Source: Lichenostomus cassidix (taxonomy: Eukaryota; Chordata; Aves; Passeriformes; Meliphagidae). Taken from it: a stretch of 64,000 bases of DNA. The DNA is taken from the NCBI GenBank assembly GCA_008360975.2, contig CM039181.1:2216380-2280379 (forward strand), in the 5' to 3' direction. Made by a program: the position numbers and the translations under genes. The stretch's first letter is position 1. Every line of letters starts with the position of its first letter. Under the pieces are notes generated by a model. It was not told the DNA's origin. It searched no databases and was given only the letters and a program-made list of their open reading frames with translations. Below are positions 52,470-64,000 of this stretch, in pieces.

Positions 52470-55204
52470 CTGCAAAGGAGAAGAGCACTCAGAGCATGGT
52501 CTGGAGCAACCTCCCATCTGCCCCAGCACTGGGCAGCTGCACCAGGGAAGAGTGGAACCATCCTTCCTTTGCAGAAGGTCATCAGCACCAAACTCATCCT
52601 CCAGCACTACTCTCACCTGTTAATCAGCCAACAGAATGCTTCAGTTTGCACATTACTATTGACCTAAACTAGGAAATCACTGAAACAAAAGCATTAATTA
52701 TTATTTGGTATAAACTATTAATCAAAAGATGCACCTGTCCTCATCTGACTTTGGGGAAGAAAACTCTTCTCTGTTCACTCACACATATCCTTATGAAACC
52801 ACAGACATCTAATAACCTATTTTGCTTTGGGTACCACTGTATCTAATGTGAAGAAAACAGGAGGAGCAAAAGGAAAAACTACTGAAACATGACTTGAATA
52901 TATAGGATTACCTACAAGAATTAGGAAATCTGTTTCCAGAAGTAAAACAATTTCTTTTCAACCTCAAGGTCTACTTGTTTTCTTGATATTTTGAGGGATT
53001 TCATATCCTTTCTTTTTAGAGAAACAAGACACAACAAGTAAGAGCAAACTATTTCAGAGAGTGTGCATAATTTCCTTTTCACTTGCATCTATGGACTATT
53101 TTTGATGATCCTGGCAGCTACCATTGCCTGCAGACAGGGTTTGGCCTTTCAGGGCATTAAGACACATGGAGTATTGAATCTAATTACAGACCCTTTAATC
53201 TCAGCCTCCCGACCACAGAGAACTTAAGTCTAAACTTTCAGTCCAATCAAAACAAAACAGGCTAGCTTTGCTTCCTCAGCCCTTTTCTCCATAATTATAT
53301 CTGGAGTTTGGATTTTGGAATAAAAGACAGATTCTTTGGTTGCAAGATTTCCCCAAAACATCATGCACGTAGTAGAGATGGCTCTTTAATTAACTGTTTA
53401 GAAAACTGAAGGATATACCAGTTTCAGATCTGGTATGTTATCCGCAAAGACAGAGTGAAATGTTTCTCCTGTATTTCAGAAATATTTTAGAACACATCAC
53501 AAACAACATTTCACTAATATTTTCTTCAGAAGTCACAACAAAAGTATGATCAAGAACATATCTCTCTGTGATATATTTATGTTCAAATTACGTGGCATAT
53601 GACCAGGCAGTGTTTTTAGTTCCTCCAGAAATACATAGATTCAACTTTAAGCTCTGCTTTTTCCAATGTAAGCCAACTGAGGCTGGGAAAATTGCAACGA
53701 CAGCACATTTTCCTTGGTGCTAAAACAAACTATTAGGGTGAAAAAGTGCTGATGGCCTCTAGAGACCAATAAAAAAGGAAAGTCCTTTTCTGATAATGTT
53801 AAAAAATTATTGGCATACTTAACTACCCTGTCCAAGAGTTCCAGCTGATTTGAGTCAGGATGCTCTTTAAACACAAGCAGTGTAATTGTTGAGTTATTCT
53901 AAGCCAGTGCTGCACACTGGCAGTGGGCACATTGCCCAGTTTGAGAGCAGACTTGCTCAGTGATTAAACAACTTATTGGAAATATTATGTTGGCACCAAC
54001 TCAGCTTGTACAATACACAGTTCTATCTGTCCAATAAAATAAACACAGAAAGTACAGCTAAGTCAACGCAGAAAATGAAAATGTGTCAGCATAACACATT
54101 CGATTCCATATGAGAATTTTTACACAACTTTTAAATAGAAATTAGAGGAATTAAGTATTTTTTTATATAAATACAGCTGAATACTGTGGGGAATAAAGTC
54201 AAACAATCACAATAAGCAATAAAAAAAATCAAATGAGAAGATTTCACATTTTAAAATAATTTTCAAACAGGAAGACAAATATAAACAGCAGAAGATCAGT
54301 GGATCATCCAGCATTCCTGAAAAGTGTTAAGTCACTTTGTTACCCATCAGTCCTTTTCCTCCCTAATAAGACCAATTACTACACAGGCCCTTTTATTTAT
54401 TAAGGCTTTTATGATTTTTTTTTTTTCTGTACTAATGTCAGTATTTTTTTCATTTTGCCATTTATCTCATAATCTTTTACTGTAATGCACATCAGCATAC
54501 ATACAGCTGCTAATTCTCTCCTCATATGGATTTTCATGCTACACTTTAATGTAATGTAAGCTATTATCTGCATCTGGTTATCTTTTCCGACAGAATTTCA
54601 GGTGCTATTCTTGTAAAATAAAAGCTGATAAAATTTTAACTGAAAATATGACTAAGTTAATTTGAACTTTAAGATTGTTTTTAACGTATTTTCCCTTCAC
54701 ATTTACAAGGCTAACACACAACAGTGTTTTCAGAACAATCCAGGTTAAGCAAACATTTAGAATGCTTTTGAACCACAAAAGCTTCCCTGCAATATAAAGT
54801 GTACACACACATGTTGTATTTCACACAATGAATCACAAGCTAGGAAAAAACATGCAGATCTTGCACATCGCTATAGAAACAGCCTGTTTTACTCATCTCA
54901 GGCACTCAGAAAATATTTCTATGTGTCTGTCAGCCATGTCAGAAGGATTGCTGAGCTCCAGCCTTCATTGCTGTAGCATTACCACCACCCACAGGACACT
55001 GCACTGCTGCTGCAGCTACTAATCCTGATGGACTGATGAACTTCAGATGCTTCCAAGAACACTTTGCTCCTCAACATGAGTTGAACTGATAAAATAGTCA
55101 ACATGACTGAGAAAATCTGCATGGAAAACTGGATGCAATGACCTAATATGTTTTTGAAATTGTTAATGTACCTTGTATTATGAAATATTAGGTTCTACAA
55201 TATA

Positions 55205-55296
55205 CAGTATAGAATAACAGAATATTTCAAGTTGGCAGGGACCCTTTAGGATCATTGAGTCCAACTCCCTGCTTGTTGCAGGACTAAACTTTTTTG
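55205..55296 (-). mobile_element. CR1 LINE 3' end, short and diverged
   Basis: Plus-strand text TAGAATAACAGAATATTTCA, AGTTGGCAGGGACC and GGATCATTGAGTCCAACTCC is the reverse complement of a CR1 3' terminus. Only about 90 bp is recognisable. Same orientation as ERC1. Confidence 0.8.
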
Positions 55297-56338
55297 TAGT
55301 TTTGGTACACAAAGAAAAATATTTACATTCTGGGGCATACAGCAGAAGGAAACCAAGGAAAAACTCTTCCCCAAAATGCTACTTTGTTTTGAAAATAAGA
55401 AAAAAACCTGTTCTGAAAAGTTTTGATTTGGCTTTTAGTTGCCCAAAACTCACTTCACCTTAGCTAGGGTCAGTCACCAAATCATGGAGAATAATAGAAT
55501 GTTTGGAAAGCCTAATTGCTTAACCTCAAGAAAAAGAAAGTGATGAAAGGAAGAGAAATAAGTGATGAAGGAAACAGGGCTGACCACATCACACAGCCCC
55601 ATCACCACAACTGGGTGGGTGATTGACAGTCAAAGGAAACTGCCAAAGGTTGAACAAAGTTCTTGATCTTACGTATTCAAAAATTAGGATCAGGGGAATT
55701 ACACAGGGCTGAAGATCTACATAGAATTTAGTTTAGTTAAGTTTATTTTCTTTTTAGAATTGTGTTATCCGGGCCTTTTCCTTTGCTTTGTTGGGCTGTA
55801 CATAGCAATTCCAGCTTCTCAACTAGTTTGTCACTACCCTTCAAAATTGTAACCAGATCAAAAATGGTGAACTAAATTACTAATTAAAAGAAATAATAAT
55901 TTCATTATGCTTCACAAACAGTCTGGATGCACATTGCATCCAAGCTAAAATAGCATCACCACAATTTCAATAAACTATTCTTGTTCAGCTGCACAGCACT
56001 TCTTCTGCCTGTGAACTTCTCCCAAAATCTCTCATCATTTTGTTACACTGTTCCTTGCTGTTCTGTGCCCCTTATACGACAAGGTAATGTATGCCAATGA
56101 AAATATTAACAGATCCTGAAAATTTCACTGGGTTGCTGCATGTGAGTCAAGTTGTCCCATGGTGGCTTTAAGAGATGGGGGGTGGACTTCATTTCCTGAG
56201 GCTAGGAAACTTCGATTTTTAAAAACAAAGTGTGTGCTCAGGTCAGCTCTGGAGGAGGCAAGAGAGGAAGGCTGTGGGAAACTAGCTTGCCCCAAATTTT
56301 AGGATCAGGAGCCCAACAGTGTCTGAATCAAAAGGTGT

Positions 56339-56371
56339 TAAAGTCAAGACTTCAAGCAGATCTTGACTTTA
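56339..56371. repeat. Perfect 11-bp inverted repeat, 11-nt loop
   Basis: TAAAGTCAAGA at 56339-56349 and TCTTGACTTTA at 56361-56371 are exact reverse complements separated by 11 bases. The stem is too short for a typical microRNA precursor, and no flanking pairing is evident. Confidence 0.8.
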
Positions 56372-57205
56372 CACTGATCACTGTCTTTCTCCAGTGGTAA
56401 GAATTATCTGCCTGATATCAGTGCACATTTCCTGATGCAGTCACTACATCAGCCAGCACAGCTCACTGTAGCTAAAACAACAGGGAGATTTTCTTCCAGA
56501 AATGGCTGATGGGGAGATAAGGGACAGAGGAGCACATGCCATATGATCTAGAGACTCAATATAATATAAAAAAAAAGTTATCCAAACCATCCTATAATTT
56601 GGGAATACCTCTGAAAAGAAACCCAGCACCTGACTCATTAGCTATAGACAAAGTTTACCAAGCAATAAGGTGGTAAAAGTAATTAAAAGCTACATGGCAC
56701 ATTTCATGAGGGGATAAAGAAAAAACAACACCAGAATTAACTAGGGTGCTCTCCAGTCATAAGACAGTAGCTCAACTAAATACAATGGGGAAGTCAAATG
56801 CTGCTTAGTATTCTCAAAAGGAAAGAAAAATTACCTTAACCAACTGGCTAAAATTGAGGGATTACCAGCAGAGATTAAACAAAGTGTCTTTGCTTTAGTG
56901 CAACAAGTCCCTATCAAATCAAGCAAACCAGAGGTTTGCTTTCAGACAGGGCCAAATACAACAAGACACTCTAAACACTTCTGGTAAACACCTACAGCAC
57001 CACACGGCTTCACTGATCTCTAATTCCAGTTTTGTAGATAAAATCCTTTGCACCTATTTGTCCAGCGATCGTGCAGCTAAAAAAAAGACTAATAAAATTC
57101 ATGTGCAACTTCCCAACCATTTAAATTCTCAGCACCTATTTCCTAGGAAGCAAGTTCTGTGATGACAATAATGAATACATTACTGTAATTTCATAACTGG
57201 TGTAA

Positions 57206-57228
57206 AATCTGAAATCAGATTTCAGATT
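57206..57228. repeat. 23-bp near-perfect palindrome
   Basis: AATCTGAAATC, a single central A, then GATTTCAGATT: 11-bp perfect arms. It could form a cruciform or bind a dimeric factor, or be chance in AT-rich DNA. Confidence 0.8.
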
Positions 57229-60200
57229 AATTAACTATTTCTGAAAGCTGACAGCAATTGACCTGGAAAAGAAATCTTTAATCTTAAAACCTGCAACTTT
57301 CCATTTTTATTGAAGCTAGGAGCATTAATAATACAAACTTCAGGTGAACTCTGAAATAAATCTGTGTCATAATGATATGGGTGTTCTTTTGTTAAGAAAA
57401 ACATTAATACTTTAAGGACCTTAATAAAAGCATTCAGTAGTTCAACAAATAAATTTATTCGGTTGTATTTTTTTTCTGCTTTTGTTAATTAAGCAAACAG
57501 ATGCAAAGCCAAAAATGACATTTATAAAATGGCTGATTAGGCTTTGGTGTCGATTCCTTCCCCTGCAACACGCTGGGTTAGTTGAATTTGGCCCTAGCAG
57601 TGTGGGAAGAAGTCCCAAAGGTGCTGTTCCCTTTTACCTCCCAAACCAACAGCCCTGCGAACAGATCACACACAGCCAGCCACTCTCTGCTCAAGACCTG
57701 CACCATTTGGCTGAAAAAAGCGTTTTCTAAATGGCAATAAACTCTTCTTTATGAATGGCATTTTATTGAGGTTTCAGAGGGTAGTTTTGTGATCTAAGAT
57801 AACACATCTTTTTTAACTGCAGTCCCACTAGCCAGAAGAGAAAACAAATCACAATAGAGCAGTTGTTTCCATTCAGACGGGCATGTGATCTTGTAATTCC
57901 TTCTAGAACAATACCCGATACAAACAATAATTAAAAGAAAAATCAAATGTAAAAATTAGCCATCAAAACCAAAGAAGAAATTAAATATAATGTGAGAAGA
58001 AAATTTTAAAAGCAAAGCATTTAAGAACCATGCTAGAGTAGATTAAATCATCTATATGTTTGTAAGCAACTTATGAAGAGAGAAAAGTCCTTTCTAAAAA
58101 TTTGCAGAAATTTGGGATGACAGTTGAATATTATTATTTTGTCATCTTGATAGAGCATAAATTGAAGAATCAAGAAATGTCTCAAACTTTTAAGCTGACA
58201 ATTACTGAAAATTCAGTCTTCAGCAAAAAGTATTAAACCACGCAGTTGCCAAGGACAAAACCAAAAGCACAACGGATGTGGTAACTCAGTGGAAGAGGAT
58301 TTCTGATTAAAAAAAAAAGAAATACACAGACAAGAACATTCAGAGCCTTGCTCTTAGGAAAGAATGTGAGGATAGTGATGCAAGCAAGACCATTCCAAAA
58401 TAATGTAAACTTGTCCATTTTGGGGCTAAAAAGCTGATGAATTTGCATCTCTGAGATGCCCACGTAAAAATCTGATTTAATTTAGCTTATCTACTTAAAA
58501 TTAAAATTGTTTTCAAGAAGAATCTTTCAAGAGAGTTTCTATACAGATGTGAACTGAAAAGTGTTTACTCTGTGAGCTACAAAGAAATTGTACAAAATCT
58601 GATCCAAAGCTGGCCATTCCTAGAGACTACACTGGGAAAAGCATCATCAAACTGTACCTCACTTGAGCATCTCCATCACCATGAGAATCTGAGATGGGAG
58701 GGACACAGCTCTATTTTGGGATCCACTGGGTGAGACCAATTTCAGGCAGTGAGCACAGAGCACAGTGACTCTCAGAATGGCATGTTTGGCATATTTCTTT
58801 CGGGTGCTTAGGAAACATTTATTAAGAGGTATCTCCTCTTATGAAATACATTCTGAATCACTGACTGTGACAGCTCACATCAGGTTAGTATGAGGAGTGC
58901 CTGCTGAGATGATTTGTTACAGACTTTTGACTGCCTGGCAAATGGGTGACAGCATATTTATTTGGGATAAATATACCACACACAGGGCTGCACAGACTAT
59001 CTGAACAGTGCAGATGGCTTAGCTGCTCCTCCTCTGACACAGCTGTAATGCTGCCTTCTCAGTCTGGCACACACGGGAGAACACAGGAAGGCATATATTG
59101 CAAATTAACTGAACACTACTGGGTTTCTGGAAATTCAGTGAATGTTGTAAAGCAACATTTATGAGTCTCTCTTCACTGGAGGTTTCTCTAACAGCCCTGG
59201 TAATGTGCACGGACAAAGTTATTTGCTTATGCATTTGAGGAGGGATTTCTACCATTCCACAGCATGCAGATCTGATACTGAACAAGTATGTCCAGAAGTA
59301 TTAGGAATACATACATTAATTTTTAATATATTATGAAGGAGCACATTAAAAAAAACCTCCAGCAACAAGATTCCCCCTGTGTCAGATATCTGCAATATTC
59401 TCTCATTGGGATCCTCAGAGATCAGAAAGTTTGCTAATTGAATTAGCTCTAGTTTGGAATGTGTACTCAGAAAGATAAATTCTTTATCTATGCAATTACA
59501 CTGCTCCAGTGAACTACTTTTTATTAGGTGACCTTATGACAAATGAGGCAAAATAAAGCTTTTAATTGAGCTGATCTCCCTGTCAGGGCAACTGCCTTGA
59601 TGCAGGATTACCTGAGGGATTCAGGTGCATCCTGCAAAACCCAGAATCCTACCATCTGGAAACTCAAAATACACTTTTTAAAAAAAACTGCAGACCAAAG
59701 GAATGAAAATGAAAATATAATGCAGACTATCACAGAGTAAGGTAAGCTTAGTGAAATATTTGAGGATGAACACATTTTGCAACTCAAATTTGTAATTCTT
59801 GCTCACTTTTGGTTTTGTATAAAAACAATTAAGTTACTTGTAATGGTAAAGCTCATTCCAAAATGCTTGAAGGAAGGATGCTAGAACTGAATCCCTCTGA
59901 CCCCACTGCCTCCCCAAAACTATCAACATGTTTGATTCCAATTTCTATCAAATCTGTTCAGTATTGTAAACAGATACAGAGGAATGTTCCATGTAAAACC
60001 ACTTTACACAGAACAGTGTGTGCTGGGTCACTAAAGGGATAGGAGGCACTTTACCCCTTGGAGATGGGAGTTAATTACTCAGCCATGAACAGAAAGTGAC
60101 AACTGGAAATATTTTGTTCTCTAAGGAAGTAAAAAAACCCATTTCTTTTAATTAAGAAGAATAGCCTATCTGCTGGATAAGCAGGAAATTAAGTAAGTTA

Positions 60201-63200
60201 CTGAGAGCTTGATTAAATCTGTCTGAATTGCCTGGGGTACTTCAAGAAGACTGTCTAGAAAAGCTGACATATTCCAGCATGAAAGAGCCTTCTATTGTTT
60301 GCAGATGAAGAGCATGTTATGCAGAAGGAGGTACTTCAATACACCACCCTGCAAGAACAATGAAATGGATGAGAGCCACAGAAGAGAAAGGAAAAGGAGG
60401 AAAGAAAGAGCTTTCTAATTTAATTTTAGCTTAAGAATGTTAAGCATGTTTTTATCTTGCAATATCTCTAATAGCCTACTTGGGATTTCAAGAATAAGAT
60501 GTTTTGTTTTCATTTTACAGTAAAGTGATTAAGAATTATTTCAAATTAATCGACTGATAGCAATAGAATTGTTCATTGAATCTGTAAACTCAAGACTGTA
60601 ATAAATACCTGTGCTTATCTAGTATATTTTTCATCCAAAAGATGAGGAATTATTTGCAGAGATGATGCATAAGCCTGTTATGAAAGCTGGCTTCACAGGA
60701 ATGAGGATGGAAAATATTAGCTAAGTGACCAGTGAAGTAATGCTCTCAATTGATAAGTGAAACACTGAAAAGCACATCTGAAACCCAAGAGTCTGACTGC
60801 CCTCATCTGAGGCACACCTTGTGTGAAGGTCAGAAATGGAACTTGAACTTCACAAGGAGCACAAGAACAGAAAGTTTCAGTTCAAGCACTGGCCCAGACT
60901 AAACACATGACGAGTAACTTCCCAGCCAGCTGAAAATCTCACAGCACAAAAATGCTGCCTCAACAAGTGAGCTGAGAAGGAAACGCAGGGTCAACTATGC
61001 TCTATTTTATTTGCCCAGAGCTTGGAGCAAGATAAAGGATGTGAGAAAAAGGGATGGGAAAACTGCAAATGGAAAATGGTTCTTTCAGACCAAATGACAA
61101 GACGTGAGATCAAACCTGCTAACTACAGAGGCAGAACAATTAATTCCCTCCCTGTCAGACTAAAGGTCACTGTCGCAGTCTAAGCTCTCACCAGCAAGAA
61201 CATATATATATAAATAAGTTCTCTTCCAGAGAACATATAAAATAGTATGTGAAACAGAATTTCTGATTTTATCTTCTCTGATTCTATTAACAGCAATAAA
61301 GTTTGAGAGTATCTATGTTTAGGGATGGGGAAGAAGAGGAGAGCTGTATTAGAATGCGTGAAAGAAAAATGTCTCGGTAAACTGCTAGACAAACCTACTA
61401 ATACCACTCTGACCTGTATCACAGTGATAGTATGTTCCAGAAAGCAGCAATTCTTTTCAAAATTTTTAAAGACCTAAAATCTAGCCACTTGGGGGGATAA
61501 AATTTTGCACGGTGCTAGCCTTCAAATAGGAAAAATAACCTTCAGATTTTATTCCTTTGACTGAATGTGATGTGACACATATGGGTTAGTCAAATGTTTA
61601 ATGTTGCATGAAGTTTGAGTGATCATTTCATTTAATCTTCTGATGATGACATGCTATGTAATTCGTTAACTTTGGGATATAGGAAGATAAAGAAACATTC
61701 TTAAATGTATTCTAAATAAAAATAATGTTGCCTTTTCATGTTTCAAATAATATGGTAAAAAAAAACCCTTTTTTGTTATATCTGAAAGAAAGCAAATTGT
61801 GAAGGATTTCTCTAAACTCTCTGAGCATTTGACTTGGACCTCTTCAAAATTCACAGCATACTGTAACACACAAACATCTTCCCTAGCTCCATGTCACTTG
61901 TCTTTCTAATGCTACCTCAGTTCAAATCCCCACAGGAAAGCTGCACCCTTTGTGAATATATGTGCTGAAAACAAAGCAGTAACACAGAGAGAAAAACGAC
62001 TCATCAGTGTTTCACGGATTTAAATTAATTTCAGCAGCCAGTAGGAAAGGAATCAGATCACGTGAGACTGCAGGAAAGCGACAATTCTGAGATGATGTAC
62101 AGCTCTGAATAGTTTTGCTTAATTAAGATGCAGTCACATGAGGTAAGTGAAGAGGTCCTTTGAGAGAAAAGGTAGAGATTCCACTTCAAACAGAGGAGGA
62201 AAGCTCTGATAATCACTTTACCTAAAGCAAATGTGAAAGGCTACATCAGTGACTTGTTTTAAGGAAAACCACAGTTCTATTTTGTGACCTACTCATCACC
62301 ACCCAACCCTCCCAGCCAGGCCTGATGCCTTCATTCCTTCTTTTCCCCACTCTCATCTCTAGGATGCCTCACTTCTCACTCACAAGGATCAGATAACTCT
62401 TAAAAGAAAAGTATTTTTAGTGTAAATAATTCCACAAAGCCATTTTTGCTCTAAGTAGAATTACAGGAAACGTATATTGAACAGAAAACAACTACTAGAG
62501 ATTGTTATTTTTTGGAGACAGCCAAGGAAATTTAAATGGAAACTTCTTTGAAGACAATGTTTCTGTCTCTGCTGAGCTAAAACCACTGCTGACTCAACAC
62601 ACTTGAAATTTTTATCACTTCCTGACATGGTTAATGACCAACTTTGTAGCAGAGTGAAGACCTGGAGCCTTCTGAAGGTATGAAACTAAAGAACCAGCCA
62701 CACTTCCAGTGAAATTTCTTCCTTGCCAGTCCTCAGACCCACAGCTTCCTGGAGGTACACAAATCAGTGTGCAAAGGTATTTCCAGCACAATGAAAAACC
62801 CACAGGTGCCACAGACTAGATGCCTGTCACTAAATACTCTGCTGTTTTGTTTTTTAAAGAATTACTGAATACTACCCTGAGTCTCCTCTACTTGCTAAAC
62901 TTTTTATGCAATATTATCTGCTATTTTCTTATAGAAGGATGACATTTTAAATATTTCTTCAGTGGTTAGACATGTTCTGTTCAATATACATTTAGGACTC
63001 TGGAAAAAGGACTGAAATAATCCCCTCAGATTTAGTATTTTGTTTTTACTTTGATTTTATAAGGCTACACTTGAGTTGCTACACTGACATTTAATTTTAC
63101 ATGGACACTCTTAGCAGACTTTTATCTGGATTCATGCCACCAGCCTCTACTCATCTAATCACCAAACCACTTTGCTTGTGGAAATAAGGTTTACAGCATT

Positions 63201-64000
63201 TAATTACTACTTTCTAGAGCATCAAATTCTCTTCAGCATAGCACAAAAATCCAGAAAACTTTCTTTAAAGAACTGGATGACTTACTCCAATATATGACAG
63301 ACAGTACAATTAATGATGTGATTTAAACTAACAGAAAATCTGACAATAGAAAGCAGAACACTAAAAGACAAGCCTCCTGGGGGATATGTCCTGTCCAGTT
63401 AAGCTGTTTGTTACCCAGTTTGAAGCTGGAAATCCTACTTTTGCTTTATCAATACAGCTCATTCCTTCCTTGAAAAATATGTAGTTGCTCACTGTAGCAC
63501 GTGAGGTCAGTCTTTTTATCCATCTCAACTTTCATGACATATATTCAAAGAACAACTTAAAAGAACTGGTGCATATGATTTTATGGTATTTTTTTCTTTT
63601 TTCCTCACTACTGCAGGTAATGACATCACAATAGTATTATTTGGCTTGTTCCTCTTGAACTCAGCCAACATTGGGGAGTTCTTTATGTAAAGCTGTCATC
63701 AGCAGAGATGCTTAGCAAAAAAAACTTCTTAGGGAGAACTGCTTTAACCCCTGTGCTTTCCAGGACTATTTTACTTACTATGAATCAGCATGACATCCAC
63801 TCTGGATCCTTAAGACTTCTGAGCAATATGTACATGTCACAGCAGCTACTGTGATGAGGATTACACGGTTAAGATTCTGATTCACTGAGTTTGTCAACAG
63901 GAGAGAGAAGATGAAAGCTTAATGGACAGATCAGAAAATTCAGTGGTATTGCACTGATTACAGTAAGCAAAGCTGTTCTTGATGAGAACAGAAATAATTC

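Larger units (their letters stand above)
52470..64000 (-). other. ERC1 intron, 3' part only (upstream of the exon at 52334)
   Basis: Intronic sequence, truncated by the window edge and ending in the acceptor of the first exon seen. The preceding ERC1 coding sequence (the segment around E-S-L-T-x-R) is not present in these 11.5 kb. Contents: a short CR1 fragment (55205-55296), two perfect inverted repeats (56339-56371, 57206-57228), a short TA run near 61202-61212 and a homeobox-motif-rich stretch (59425-59640). Nothing else is supportable. Confidence 0.8.

Noticed and set aside
56339..56371. MicroRNA precursor
   Set aside because: The stem is only 11 bp, with no extended pairing on either side.
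1..64000. CRISPR array, prokaryotic operon, integrated virus or tRNA/rRNA gene
   Set aside because: I saw no regularly spaced repeats, dense coding, retroviral gene frames, LTR pairs or cloverleaf-forming sequence. The window is ordinary vertebrate intronic DNA.

Overview
The window is vertebrate nuclear DNA, most likely from a bird. It is AT-rich, has almost no coding sequence and shows no bacterial-style gene packing. Its recognisable interspersed repeats are CR1 LINE 3' ends with the octamer-like termini typical of birds, plus a few very old MIR-like SINE fossils. I see no Alu, L1 or B1/B2-type sequence. The order of bird cannot be read from this window.

The only gene I can support is an interior piece of ERC1 (ELKS/RAB6IP2/CAST2), transcribed on the minus strand. 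Four coding exons with good splice frames run from high to low coordinates: 52469-52334, 40832-40701, 31937-31777 and 4601-4457. Their translations join without a frame break into 190 residues of charged coiled coil. This is the C-terminal half of the ELKS rod, including the Q-E-A-L-L-A-A-I-S-E-K-D-A-N block that identifies the family. The rest of the window is intron: more than 11.5 kb upstream of the first exon, then introns of 11,501, 8,763 and 27,175 bp, then more than 4.4 kb downstream. The promoter, the N-terminal exons, the terminal exons (the C-terminal FIP-RBD-like end or the RIM-binding end) and the 3' UTR all lie outside.

The second exon (132 nt, phase 0-0) corresponds to the 44-residue segment that, as I recall, the paralogue ERC2 lacks. 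It has the weakest donor of the four exons and a purine-interrupted acceptor tract. An in-frame alternative donor lies 12 nt further on. It is therefore the most interesting functional feature here: a probable regulated cassette exon.

The introns hold four CR1 fragments (two per strand), three probable MIR-like fragments, simple-sequence tracts, poly-G tracts on the template strand and two short perfect inverted repeats. A few stretches look like candidate conserved non-coding elements, but that is only a reading impression. I found no mobile-element gene, tRNA, rRNA, CRISPR array or undescribed system. The many 60-190-residue open frames read as chance ORFs.
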